A stretch of DNA of 49,639 nt from an uncultured Clostridia bacterium (GTDB taxonomy: Bacteria > Bacillota > Clostridia > Oscillospirales > Ruminococcaceae). A model generated the notes under the pieces. The model was not told the DNA's origin. It did not search any database and was given only the letters and a program-made list of their open reading frames with translations. The translations under genes and the position numbers were made by a program. The stretch spans positions 1 to 49,639 of the forward strand of contig CALATN010000042.1 of NCBI GenBank assembly GCA_937891895.1, written 5' to 3'. Shown here one piece after another: positions 15,006 through 23,620 of this stretch (position 1 is the stretch's first letter; every line of letters starts with the position of its first letter).

Positions 15006-16010
15006 ATGGCAAGAAAACAGGTTACATTAAGTGATATTGCCCAAAAATGCGGTACAAGCAACGTTACTGTTTCAAAAGCTCTCAGCGGCAAGGACGGTGT
15101 AAGTGATGAACTGCGTGAAAAGATAAAAAATACTGCCCGTGAGATGGGATATATTACTGCTGCTAAATATGTTCAAGCTGAAAATATAGGCAACATAGGA
15201 GTTATTATTCCCGAGAAATTCCTTACTCCTGTCGGTACATTCTACTCAGCACTTTCAAACCGTATTATGAAACGTCTGAAGCAGGACAATATCAGTTGCA
15301 TTCAGGAAAATATCGGTGATGATGAAGAAGCTGCACTTATTCCGCCGAATATTCTTGCAAACGGGAAAATTTCAGGACTTATTTCCCTCGGACAGGTTTC
15401 TACTGAATATCTGAAAATGCTTATGGGAATAACAACCAATATTGTTCTGCTGGATTATTACATACCTGAAGTTGATGCTGACTGTGTTATTTCAAACGGT
15501 ATTTCAGGTGCTTATCGAATTACCAAACATCTTATTGAAAACGGTCACAAGGAAATTGGATTTATAGGTACAAGACTTGCAACATCAAGTATTTATGACC
15601 GTTTCAATGGATACGCAAGGGCAATGCTTGAAAACAATCTGTCTATCCGTGAGGAATGGATTATCGATGACCGCAAGGATGACAATATGGACTTCGGTGA
15701 AATGGATTTTCCAACGAAAATGCCTACTGCATTTGTCTGCAACTGCGATGAAATTGCTTTTGCTGCTATCAGAAAACTCAAGAATATGGGTTACTCCATA
15801 CCTGATGATATTTCTGTTGTGGGATATGATAATTTCCTTATTTCGGAAATTGCCGAGCCGCAGATAACAACCATCAGCATTGATGCTGATGAACTTGCAG
15901 ATATTGCTGTTTCGCAGCTTATTGACAGGATAAATAATCCGTCCAAAAGAACTGAAACCAGGAGCTTAAACGGCACTCTCGAAATCAAGAATTCTGTACA
16001 AAGAATATAA
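15006..16010 (+). CDS. LacI-family transcriptional repressor
   Basis: A 334-residue sugar-responsive repressor. The N-terminal helix-turn-helix and hinge (about 4-60: VTLSDIAQKCGTSNVTVSKALSG...DELREKIKNTAREMGY) are typical of the family, followed by a periplasmic-binding-protein-like sugar domain (IGNIGVIIPEKF, GHKEIGFIG, PDDISVVGYDN). The start at 15006 is preferred over an upstream in-frame TTG because AAGGAAA lies at the right distance. It is convergent with the YesL-MalG-MalF-binding protein operon. The operon promoter and the uxuA promoter carry TTAACGTAA sites related to the AAACGTTT palindrome before this gene, so this repressor is the best local candidate to control both (inference). 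The effector sugar is not known. Confidence 0.93.
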   Translation: MARKQVTLSDIAQKCGTSNVTVSKALSGKDGVSDELREKIKNTAREMGYITAAKYVQAENIGNIGVIIPEKFLTPVGTFYSALSNRIMKRLKQDNISCIQENIGDDEEAALIPPNILANGKISGLISLGQVSTEYLKMLMGITTNIVLLDYYIPEVDADCVISNGISGAYRITKHLIENGHKEIGFIGTRLATSSIYDRFNGYARAMLENNLSIREEWIIDDRKDDNMDFGEMDFPTKMPTAFVCNCDEIAFAAIRKLKNMGYSIPDDISVVGYDNFLISEIAEPQITTISIDADELADIAVSQLIDRINNPSKRTETRSLNGTLEIKNSVQRI

Positions 16011-16014
16011 AATA

Positions 16015-16050
16015 AGCACCGCTGAACTGAATTCAGCGGTGCTGTTGTTT
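16015..16050. terminator. Bidirectional terminator between lacI-type and yesL-type genes
   Basis: AGCACCGCTGAA / TTCAGCGGTGCT (12-bp arms, 5-base loop) followed by GTTGTTTTATATTTTTT on the plus side and an AT-rich tail on the minus side. Confidence 0.88.
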
Positions 16051-16700
16051 TATATTTTTTTCAATACTTCTTCCCCAAAATATTCTTTTTCTTCTTCAGT
16101 AAGCTCGTCTCTGAGCTTTTTAAAGCTTATTACACCAAGAAATGCTACTGCTTCTACAAGCAGAATAATTATTGTGCCGACAAGCACAAGCAAGCCCATT
16201 AACTTTATACTGAACAGAGTTACAATCAAAAGCATCGCAACCCACACAAGAAGAAAAAAATGCACACGATAGAACATTGCGATAAGAACTTCCGTTACCG
16301 TTGGCTTTTCACTGTAAAAAATATGATAAGTTACAACATATACAATCAGTGTCAGCACAAATGAAATGCAGGCTATCATAAGATACATAAGGAAATTCAT
16401 TCCTACTTTTTCAGCGGCATACATTCCTGCAAGCTGAATTACTATAATCATCTGCAAAGGAAAATATCTCATCATTCTCATTTCGGAAGCAAGTCCTTTG
16501 AAAAATCTCTTTATAAGTCCGTCATACACGTCATAGCGTTTGTAGATTACATCCTTGCCGACGATAAACGCTGATGTCAATGCTGGAATCAGCAGTATTC
16601 CAAGCGACAAGAATATTGTTCCGAAGCACACAATACTCAGAACAAAAATCAGGTGTATTGCCGACATCAGTGCTGTAAGCGTAAACTTGCTTTTTTTCAT
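16050..16700 (-). CDS. YesL-like (DUF624) membrane protein
   Basis: A 216-residue membrane protein with five to six hydrophobic segments (for instance IHLIFVLSIVCFGTIFLSLG near the N-terminus and MGLLVLVGTIIILLVEAVA near the C-terminus) and a charged C-terminal tail. Length, topology and position match the YesL/DUF624 family, members of which are repeatedly found with CUT1-type sugar permeases and binding proteins in Firmicutes; their exact role is not established. It is the last gene of the binding protein-MalF-MalG-YesL operon, about 100 bases downstream of malG, with a hairpin in the gap and an AGGAGG site. Confidence 0.75.
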   Translation of the reverse strand: MKKSKFTLTALMSAIHLIFVLSIVCFGTIFLSLGILLIPALTSAFIVGKDVIYKRYDVYDGLIKRFFKGLASEMRMMRYFPLQMIIVIQLAGMYAAEKVGMNFLMYLMIACISFVLTLIVYVVTYHIFYSEKPTVTEVLIAMFYRVHFFLLVWVAMLLIVTLFSIKLMGLLVLVGTIIILLVEAVAFLGVISFKKLRDELTEEEKEYFGEEVLKKI

Positions 16701-16728
16701 CAGTCTGCCTCCTACTCAAATAACGCCA

Positions 16729-16760
16729 AAAGCAAAACCCATAAAAATGAGTTTTGCTTT
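16729..16760 (-). other. Intercistronic hairpin between MalG-type and YesL-type genes
   Basis: AAAGCAAAAC / GTTTTGCTTT with a 12-base loop. Minus-strand transcript reads into TTTTGG after it, so it may attenuate or act as an mRNA processing site lowering YesL output. Confidence 0.5.
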
Positions 16761-16800
16761 GAACGTATATACATTTACTTCAGGAAGATTACCAACAGAA

Positions 16801-17691
16801 TTACATTTTAACAGAGCCTGCAAGGCCATTGTAGATATACTTCTGAAGGAAAATAAACACAATCATAATCGGAATCATACCGATGATAATTGCTGCGGCA
16901 ACGATTTCGAAAGGTGTTGCCATTGAACCGAAAAACTTATAAAGCGCAACAGTAAATGTCTGAACATCACGGTTCAGGTAGAGGTTAGGAATATAGAAGT
17001 CGTTGTAAAGACCGATACCGTTAATGATAATCAGTGTTGTACAAGCCGGCTTCATAAGCGGGAATACGATTGTTGCGAATGTGCGGAAATAGCCTGCACC
17101 GTCAATAAGAGCGGCTTCGTCGATTTCCTTGGAAATACTTTCAAGCTGATTAAGCATAATGTAGATACCTACAATACCAACGCCTGAATAAAGAAGAATA
17201 AAACTCCACATTGTATTTACAAGCTTTGCAGCATACATCATTCTGAACACAAGTGTCTGAGTTGCAACAATCGGAATGAACATTGTAAGAGTGAAGAGTG
17301 TCTTTACAATTTTCTTACCCATAAACTCAAAACGACCGAGAACATATGCAACCATTGCTGTCAGTGTAACCTGAATTGCAAGGGAAATTGTCAGAATGAT
17401 AGCTGTGTTGAGGAAAGCCTTACCAAGATTACCAACATCAAGAGCATACTTGAAATTATAAAAATTGAAAAAGCTTTTTGGTGCTTCAAGTACGCTTGTG
17501 CTTGAATATTCCGCACCTGTCTTGAATGCCATAAAAATAAGCGGAATAAGCGGAATGATTACAAACAAACTTGCCAAAACAAGGAATACATAGCGCACGA
17601 TTTTATACGCAAGTGTTTCTCTCGCCATATATGAAAAATCATCATTGCTTTTCTTTTTGGTTTTTTTGCCTTCATTATCAAATACGCTCAT
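16801..17691 (-). CDS. CUT1 sugar ABC transporter permease, MalG/AraQ type
   Basis: A 296-residue inner-membrane permease with six predicted membrane segments. The N-terminal tail is charged (KKTKKKSNDDFSYMA), and the EAA loop that contacts the ATPase is visible at about residues 185-205 (EIDEAALIDGAGYFRTFATI). The C-terminal ...YNGLAGSVKM ending is diagnostic of MalG/AraQ-type CUT1 permeases. It starts one base after the stop of the MalF-type gene (GGAGG within the MalF end), so they are translationally linked. No ATPase gene is present, which is normal for CUT1 systems served by a shared MsmX-like ATPase. Confidence 0.94.
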   Translation of the reverse strand: MSVFDNEGKKTKKKSNDDFSYMARETLAYKIVRYVFLVLASLFVIIPLIPLIFMAFKTGAEYSSTSVLEAPKSFFNFYNFKYALDVGNLGKAFLNTAIILTISLAIQVTLTAMVAYVLGRFEFMGKKIVKTLFTLTMFIPIVATQTLVFRMMYAAKLVNTMWSFILLYSGVGIVGIYIMLNQLESISKEIDEAALIDGAGYFRTFATIVFPLMKPACTTLIIINGIGLYNDFYIPNLYLNRDVQTFTVALYKFFGSMATPFEIVAAAIIIGMIPIMIVFIFLQKYIYNGLAGSVKM

Positions 17692-17692
17692 G

Positions 17693-18544
17693 TCAATCCT
17701 CCTTTACAAGCAGCTTCTGAAGACCGACAACTATAAGTACGATAACGAATACCATTACCGAGAGAGCGGCAGCGAAGCCTACTCTGTTTTCGGACATACT
17801 CTGCTGAATCATTATAACAGGTGTACCTGTACCGTTGCTTCCGTTGAGCATAATGTACGGGATTTCGAATACCTGAATTGAACCTGAAACACTGAGAAGG
17901 ATATTGATAAAAAGTACCTTCTTGATTGACGGAATGGAAATATATCTGATTTCCTGCATCTTTGTACAGCCGTCAAGTGTTGCTGCTTCATAAAGCTCAG
18001 TTGGTATAGACTGGAGTGCACCGAAGAACATAATGAAGTTCATTCCGTAGTATCTCCAGATACTGATTGACGCAACAGCAGGGTTTACAAGCTCAAGGTC
18101 CTGAAGCCACTTATGCTGAAGTGCGTCAAGTCCGAGTGCACCGAGAATGGTGTTGAGTGTACCATCACCATTAAAGAAAATGATAAAAATAGTAGAAATA
18201 ATTACACCGTTGAGAAGATACGGAATAATAAGAATTCCCTTGAAGATATTGAGGCCCTTGAACTTACCGTTAACGATAACTGCAAGGAAAAATGCGAAAA
18301 TAAGCTGCGGAATTGCAGCAAGGAAGTACCAGAAGCAGTTTTTGAACATTGAAATATATTCAGGATTTGTAAACAGCTTGCGGTAGTTTCTTATTCCTAT
18401 GAATTCAATCTCACCGAAGCCCTTCCAGTTTGTGAAGCTGAGGACAAAGTTACCGATAATCGGCACGTATGAGAAAATAATCAGATGAATAAGCGGCAGT
18501 GCAAGAAACAGGATTATGAACAAGGATCTGCTTTTACTTTTCAT
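17693..18544 (-). CDS. CUT1 sugar ABC transporter permease, MalF/UgpA type
   Basis: A 283-residue permease with six membrane segments and the binding-protein-dependent transport EAA motif (ELYEAATLDGCTKMQEIRYISIP) around residues 180-202. The N-terminal pattern (LPLIHLIIFSYVPIIGNFVLSFTNWKGFG) is typical of UgpA/LplB-like permeases. It forms the membrane pore together with the MalG-type protein encoded just downstream. A stable hairpin without T-run separates it from the binding-protein gene upstream, a common way to keep binding-protein mRNA more abundant than permease mRNA. Confidence 0.94.
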   Translation of the reverse strand: MKSKSRSLFIILFLALPLIHLIIFSYVPIIGNFVLSFTNWKGFGEIEFIGIRNYRKLFTNPEYISMFKNCFWYFLAAIPQLIFAFFLAVIVNGKFKGLNIFKGILIIPYLLNGVIISTIFIIFFNGDGTLNTILGALGLDALQHKWLQDLELVNPAVASISIWRYYGMNFIMFFGALQSIPTELYEAATLDGCTKMQEIRYISIPSIKKVLFINILLSVSGSIQVFEIPYIMLNGSNGTGTPVIMIQQSMSENRVGFAAALSVMVFVIVLIVVGLQKLLVKED

Positions 18545-18569
18545 ATTACCTCACCTTTTGATTACGAAT

Positions 18570-18596
18570 TTGGGCGGTACATTACATACCGCCCAA
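18570..18596 (-). other. mRNA-stabilising hairpin between binding protein and MalF
   Basis: TTGGGCGGTA / TACCGCCCAA, a perfect 10-bp stem with a 7-base loop and no T-run. This is the usual place for a 3' protective stem in sugar ABC operons. Confidence 0.75.
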
Positions 18597-18618
18597 GCTT
18601 CAGATAAATTACTTTTGA

Positions 18619-20129
18619 TTAGAGAGTGTCATCCCAAGCAACGCCGAGATCTTCTCTTGCCTGAACATATGCCTTGTTCTGTGTTTCAACCTGAGCATCG
18701 TATGCAGCCCAGTCAGCTTCCTTAGTTACGTCGATAACGTCGTAGAGGTTACCAACATACTTAACGTCAGCAAGGAGGCTTGCTTCTGTAAGAACTGCTT
18801 CGTTGTTCATGGAGTTAGCGTTTGTAGCGTAAGCGAAGAGAACCTTACATGTACCAGCTTCTACTGCATCGTCGATAAGCTTGTAGAGGTCAGGAACAAC
18901 AGGTGTAACACCCTTCTTCATTGCGATATAACCGCTATCAGCAAGGTACTGAGCATCTTCAGAGATGTATTCGATGAAGAGTCTTGCAGCATCCTTGTTG
19001 TCAGAGCCCTTGTTGATTGCGTAGCTGTCTGCTGCGGAAGCCATTACATACTGGCCATTGCCGAAGTCAGGAGCTGGAGCAAACTTGATTACGGATGGAT
19101 CTGTTCCTTCTGGAACACGGCCCTGGATCTGTGGAACTACCCATGCACCGAAGAGCATCATACCAGCCTTACCGTTACCTACAACGTCCATAGCTACACC
19201 AAAGTCTGTGTAGATGTCTGCTTCGAAGAAGCCCTTGGACTTCCATTCTGTGTACATCTTGATTGTCTTACCCATTGGTTCGCTGTCGCTGAATGGTGTG
19301 TCGCTCTTGAGCATGCTCTGGTAAGCGTCGTTTCTGCCTGCTACATAGTTAGCAAAGTCATTGATTGTAGAAAGAGGCCAGTTTTCAACTCTGTGCATTG
19401 CGATTGGGTCAATGCCAGCTTCTCTGAGCTTTGTACAGAGGTCTTCGAATTCAGCCTGTGTTGTTGGGATTGCATCGTAACCAACGCTCTTGATTGCGGA
19501 GAAGTCTGAGAATGATAAACCACCAAACGCTTCTTGATTGTTTCTTCGTTGTAAACTACAGCGTTGTTGTATGTCTTTGCAGGCATAAGAGCGTAGATGT
19601 ATGTACCATCATTGTACATTGTTTCAGCGTAGTCACCGTAAAGTTCCTTAGCTTCATCAATTGTGCAGTATGGTTCAGCGTACTGCTGCCATTCTTCGAT
19701 GCTCCAGTTAGGAGATGTGTAGATGTCGATAGATGGGTCAGCTGTCTGGAGAAGTGGACGGATGTCATCTTCTGTGGAGTTAACCTGGAGGTCAACGTGA
19801 ACGCCGTACTCGCCTTCGAACTTTTCAGCAAGGTGCTTCAGGTAAGCATAGGATTCGTCACGGTATGTGTTACCGTCAGCATCCTTCTTTTCTTCGCCGA
19901 GAACTCTGTTACCACCGTGTGTGTAAAGAGTAATGGATGTACCCTTGAGTGCTTCTGTGTCGATGTCAGCAATAGACTTGAGAATCTTGCCGTCAGCAGA
20001 TGCTACAGGAGCGTTGCCGCCTGCATTGCCGCCATTGTCTGTTGTGCCGCCTTCTTCGCTACAACCAGCAAACATTGTTGCTGTCATAGCAAGACAGATT
20101 GCAGCAGAAAGAATCTTTTTTACCTTCAT
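18619..20129 (-). pseudogene. Sugar ABC solute-binding lipoprotein, broken by a 1-base frameshift
   Basis: The first gene of the importer operon. The N-terminal part reads from ATG 20129 (AGGGAGG site; lipobox MFAGC, Cys23) through a normal family-1 binding protein up to VYNEETIKK. At 19531-19532 one base is missing; in the next frame the protein resumes smoothly with AFGGLSFSDFSAIKSVGY and continues to the stop at 18619. One added base would give an intact ~503-residue protein. Both halves keep the strong codon bias of a highly expressed gene and there are no other lesions, so the event is very recent, strain-specific or a sequencing/assembly error. As written, the cell would make a truncated protein of 262 residues and the importer would lack its sugar receptor. 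Confidence 0.88.
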
Positions 20130-20172
20130 GATAAATTTCCTCCCTTAAAATTGCAAGCATATTCATCTTGCG

Positions 20173-20197
20173 TTAACGTAAATCGGGCTAAACGTAA
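20173..20197. promoter_or_regulatory. Two operator-like sites in the importer leader
   Basis: TTAACGTAA (20173-20181, inside CGTTAACG) and TAAACGTAA (20189-20197), 16 bases apart in the untranslated leader of the binding-protein gene. They match the site inside the promoter at 20257-20265 and the one at the uxuA start point. Confidence 0.6.
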
Positions 20198-20243
20198 TAA
20201 TGTCACTAAATCTGATAAAAAGTTTACTTCACCCTTGTTTATA

Positions 20244-20272
20244 ATTAAACTATAAATTAACGTAATAATCAA
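20244..20272 (-). promoter_or_regulatory. Importer operon promoter with operator in the spacer
   Basis: On the minus strand TTGATT (20267-20272) and TTTAAT (20244-20249) are 17 bases apart. TTAACGTAA (plus reading, 20257-20265) fills the spacer, so a bound repressor would exclude polymerase. Confidence 0.68.
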
Positions 20273-20473
20273 GAGTTTTTAGTTAAATTATGAAGCTTTT
20301 CTCTTTATTTCACAAAGTTGTCACAAATTTATAGTCATTTTGCACAATACAACATTGAAAACGTTATCATATGTATACAAAAAATCCATTATACACAAAT
20401 AACGTAAAATCGGCAATCTATACGTTTTCTGAAAACAGTTGTTTTATTCTTCCTTTATATTTAAGTAAACAGC
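20273..20473. other. AT-rich region upstream of the importer promoter
   Basis: About 200 bases between the importer promoter and the GH2 terminator. It contains further ACGT-centred sequences (AAAACGTTAT near 20357, ATAACGTAAAA near 20399, TACGTTTTCTGAAAAC near 20421), possibly upstream regulator sites. No gene is seen. Confidence 0.45.
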
Positions 20474-20503
20474 AATGGCAGATACAAACTTATATCTGCC
20501 ATT
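20474..20503. terminator. Hairpin terminator after the GH2 gene
   Basis: AATGGCAGATA / TATCTGCCATT (11-bp arms). The T-run is stronger on the plus strand; on the minus strand GCTGTTTACTT follows, so termination there may be partial and read-through into the importer operon is possible. Confidence 0.6.
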
Positions 20504-20517
20504 ATTATTTATTCATT

Positions 20518-23500
20518 TCAGAATACTCTTATTTTCAATTCAGCGGTAAAACTCGGAAGCGGAACACGATACTTTTCAGCAAGTGCAGGACCACAGGAAT
20601 TTGAACCAACACCTGCCATTTTATAATCCACGCAAACCACATTACTTTCGCACTTATCCAGTTCGAAATTATGACGTTTTTCCGCAAGTTCCTCCTGTGT
20701 ATATTCAGAAACATTGAAAGAAAAATCCTTTCCGCCTTCAAAACGCACCTTCACATTTCCGTCTGTCAGACACATATACTTACAGCCATAATGCGAGGAA
20801 TTCTCCTGTGGTCTTGTGTAATCCTCGTACATTTCGCTGACATTTGCAGTAAAGTTACCAATATAAGATGCCTGATGCTTGTCAATATAGCTTTCATAAG
20901 GACCGTAACCAAAATAATCCACAGAATCAAAGCTTTTCGGCACAAACAATCTCAGACCGAAGCGAGGAAGAAATTCAATTTTATCGGATGTCTCAATGTC
21001 TGCTCTTACAGCAAGTTCGCCGTTTCCGTCAATCGAATACTCAACCTCAGCACGTATAAACGGCTGATATATACTCCAGCCAAATGATTGTTTTACCTTT
21101 ATGATTACATTTCCATTGTTCTCGCACACATCTATGCTGTAAACCTTAACAACATAATCATTCAGATGAGCTCTGTACCAATCATGCTTCATAACATCGT
21201 TATCGGTAGGTGCACGAAAGAAATTGAATTGCATCGGCTTGTCGAGAATTTCCGTACCATTATGCTTAATGGACTCAAAGGCGGCTGTACGCTTGTTGAA
21301 ACGAAACTCTGTATCATTTGCCAAAATTGCAATATAAAGCGGTGCATCGGTATACTCAGCCTTTTCACAAGCTTTTTTCTCATTACAAACTTCAACCTCA
21401 TTAAGTATAAGCTGGTCAAAACACACTTCGTATCCCTTTTCACACCAGCTTGTACTGTTTTTCATTGTGAAAACAAAGCGGATGTAAGCTGTTCTATCGT
21501 ATTTTTCGTATTTTTCAGCGGCTGCGGAAATTGTTACAACAGTTTCTCCCATAGGTTCAACGTTGAAATCAAATTCGCCTTCCGCATATACCCCGCCGTC
21601 AAAGGTAATCTCATATCTGCCATCAAGAATATCTCCTGCATTTTCAAAGCAAAGCATATTCCTTATTATAAATTCATCCGGGGTATTCCCTTTTTCAACA
21701 CGTACAGGACGGTAAACCTGCTTTGCTTCAAGAAGCCCTGTGTGCACACGGCGGTCGGGATAAACAAGACCGTCCATACAGAAATTGCCGTCATTATGAC
21801 GTTCACCGAAATCTCCGCCGTAACCGAATTTTTCTTTTCCATTATCGGTTTTCCCAAGAGAGAAGCCGTGGTCGCACCATTCCCAGATAAATCCTCCGCA
21901 GAAGCGTTCATCTGAATGGAACATATTGTGGTAATCTTCAAGGTCGCCTGGTCCGTTGCCCATTGCGTGGCAATACTCACAAAGAATAAACGGACGCTTT
22001 TCGTTTTTATCCTCAAGGAATTTTTTCATATCCTCAATTGATGTATACATCTGAGATACAACATCAAGCACACTGTCAGATGTATCATCCAGCTTATGGG
22101 TGCTTTCATAATGCACAAGTCTTGTATCATCAAATGCCTTGATATATTCTGCCGCTGAAAGCAGATTTGTACCGTATCCGCTTTCGTTGCCAAGAGACCA
22201 GAAAACAATACAAGTGCGGTTTACGTCGCGATTAACCATTAACTCTGAACGGTCAACGATTGCTTTTTCAAACCTCTCATCACTTGCCAAAAGTGCAATT
22301 CCATCATAACCTTTGCTCCACTTGAAATCGTTGTATGCTTCAACACAACCGTGCATTTCAAGGTCAGCTTCGTCAATCACGTAGAAGCCGTACTCATCAC
22401 AGAGCTGATAGAATACTGGTGAATTCGGATAATGTGATGTTCTGATACCGTTTATATTGTGCTTTTTCATAAGCTCAAGGTCTGACCGCATTTGCTGTAC
22501 GGAAGCGTAATACCCAGTATCGGGATAGCTGTCGTGTCTGTTTACACCACGGAATTTAACCGCTTTACCGTTGACTTTCACAACACCGTTCTCAATAAAG
22601 ATATTTCGGAAGCCAACCTTTTCGCCAATAATTTCAGTATCGGTTTCAACAACAAGATTATAAAGATAAGGTATTTCAGCTGACCATAAATGCACTTCTT
22701 CAACCTTCATAATCAAAGGCATATTTTCTTCTGCATATCCCTCACATATAAGCTTTTCACCCTCATAAAGCTTAACCTTGGCTGAACTTCCTTCAGTTGT
22801 AATGGTCAGAATTCCTTTTCCTTCAGATGCAGGATTTGCAATTACGCGGTAATTCTTCAATCTGTTTTCAGGACGTGACAAAATATATACATCACGGAAA
22901 ATTCCTGACAGTCTGAATTTATCCTGATCTTCAAGATATGTTCCGTCGCACCATTTCAGTACGGCGGCAACAATGCTGTTTTCTCCCTCGTGCAGAAAAT
23001 CAGTAATATCAAATTCCGATGTCATATGCGAAACCTGAGTATATCCTGCGAATACTCCGTTAATGTAAAGATACATACAACTGTCAACGCCTTCAAAGGT
23101 CAGGATTTTACGCATACCGTCAGGCCTGTAACTGTAATTTCTGCTGTACACACCGACAGGTATATCGTCAGGAACATACGGCGGGTCATATGTAATCGGG
23201 TAACAAACATTCGTATACTGTGGTTTGTCATAGCCTTGAAGCTGCCAGTTTGACGGTACCGGAATTGTAGTTTCCGATTTTACAGAAACAAAATCATCTT
23301 CCATATCAATTATACTTTCGTAATATCTGAAATTCCAACTGCCGTTGAGGAGTTCAAAACGTGAAGATGTTTCCCTGCTGTCGAATGGATTTTGTGATTT
23401 ATCAAAGGGAATAAAATAACAATGCGGACTGAGTGTACCGATATGAAGCTGTTCAGGATTTTCATGAAAAATCATTTTACTTTTGGCAGAATGTTTTTTT

Positions 23501-23520
23501 GCAATTGAAGATATATTCAT
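20518..23520 (-). CDS. lacZ: GH2 beta-galactosidase (LacZ type)
   Basis: A 1000-residue cytoplasmic enzyme of full LacZ length. Domains in order: sugar-binding jelly roll (about 50-215, NGSWNFRYYES...VPSNWQLQGYD), immunoglobulin-like domain (about 220-320), TIM barrel (about 325-620, starting FRGVNRHDSYPDTGYY and NGIRTSHYPNSP), a second immunoglobulin-like domain, and the small-chain beta-sandwich (about 730-1000, starting FNFFRAPTDNDVMKHDWYR). The acid/base is E446 in SLGNESGYG and the nucleophile E515 in ILCEYCHAMGNG. By family knowledge it hydrolyses terminal beta-galactosides; GH2 members may prefer other beta-linked sugars. There is no signal peptide. Its promoter overlaps face-to-face with that of the divergent AraC-type gene. 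Confidence 0.95.
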   Translation of the reverse strand: MNISSIAKKHSAKSKMIFHENPEQLHIGTLSPHCYFIPFDKSQNPFDSRETSSRFELLNGSWNFRYYESIIDMEDDFVSVKSETTIPVPSNWQLQGYDKPQYTNVCYPITYDPPYVPDDIPVGVYSRNYSYRPDGMRKILTFEGVDSCMYLYINGVFAGYTQVSHMTSEFDITDFLHEGENSIVAAVLKWCDGTYLEDQDKFRLSGIFRDVYILSRPENRLKNYRVIANPASEGKGILTITTEGSSAKVKLYEGEKLICEGYAEENMPLIMKVEEVHLWSAEIPYLYNLVVETDTEIIGEKVGFRNIFIENGVVKVNGKAVKFRGVNRHDSYPDTGYYASVQQMRSDLELMKKHNINGIRTSHYPNSPVFYQLCDEYGFYVIDEADLEMHGCVEAYNDFKWSKGYDGIALLASDERFEKAIVDRSELMVNRDVNRTCIVFWSLGNESGYGTNLLSAAEYIKAFDDTRLVHYESTHKLDDTSDSVLDVVSQMYTSIEDMKKFLEDKNEKRPFILCEYCHAMGNGPGDLEDYHNMFHSDERFCGGFIWEWCDHGFSLGKTDNGKEKFGYGGDFGERHNDGNFCMDGLVYPDRRVHTGLLEAKQVYRPVRVEKGNTPDEFIIRNMLCFENAGDILDGRYEITFDGGVYAEGEFDFNVEPMGETVVTISAAAEKYEKYDRTAYIRFVFTMKNSTSWCEKGYEVCFDQLILNEVEVCNEKKACEKAEYTDAPLYIAILANDTEFRFNKRTAAFESIKHNGTEILDKPMQFNFFRAPTDNDVMKHDWYRAHLNDYVVKVYSIDVCENNGNVIIKVKQSFGWSIYQPFIRAEVEYSIDGNGELAVRADIETSDKIEFLPRFGLRLFVPKSFDSVDYFGYGPYESYIDKHQASYIGNFTANVSEMYEDYTRPQENSSHYGCKYMCLTDGNVKVRFEGGKDFSFNVSEYTQEELAEKRHNFELDKCESNVVCVDYKMAGVGSNSCGPALAEKYRVPLPSFTAELKIRVF

Positions 23521-23543
23521 AAGTAACGCCCCTTTCTGATATT

Positions 23544-23572
23544 ATTATAAATTCATTTGACAGGCAAGTCAA
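23544..23572 (-). promoter_or_regulatory. Promoter of the GH2 gene, interlocked with the AraC promoter
   Basis: On the minus strand TTGACT (23567-23572) and TATAAT (23544-23549) are 17 bases apart. The -35 lies inside the spacer of the oppositely directed AraC promoter (23557-23585). Confidence 0.82.
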
Positions 23573-23585
23573 TAAATGATATTAT
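23557..23585 (+). promoter_or_regulatory. Promoter of the divergent AraC-type gene
   Basis: TTGACA (23557-23562) and TATTAT (23580-23585) are 17 bases apart. The two facing -35 boxes form a TTGAC / GTCAA dyad, so polymerase should occupy only one direction at a time. Confidence 0.8.
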
Positions 23586-23620
23586 TAAAATATAACAATA
23601 TGAACATGGAGATGAAATTT

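Noticed and set aside
19525..19540. Programmed ribosomal frameshift in the binding protein
   Set aside because: The site reads ATC AAG AAG CGT without a slippery heptamer or an evident stimulatory stem; a simple one-base loss explains it better.
19494..20255. 253-residue plus-strand ORF opposite the binding-protein gene
   Set aside because: It is antisense to a highly codon-biased gene, has no ribosome site and its Cys/Val-rich translation resembles no protein family; a shadow ORF.
21088..21915. 275-residue plus-strand ORF inside the GH2 gene
   Set aside because: Antisense shadow of the beta-galactosidase barrel; no start signals.
23576..23620. Earlier ATG starts for the AraC gene divergent from GH2
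   Set aside because: ATG 23576 lies within the promoter and the next ATGs lack a spaced ribosome site; ATG 23621 has GGAG at 9 bases.
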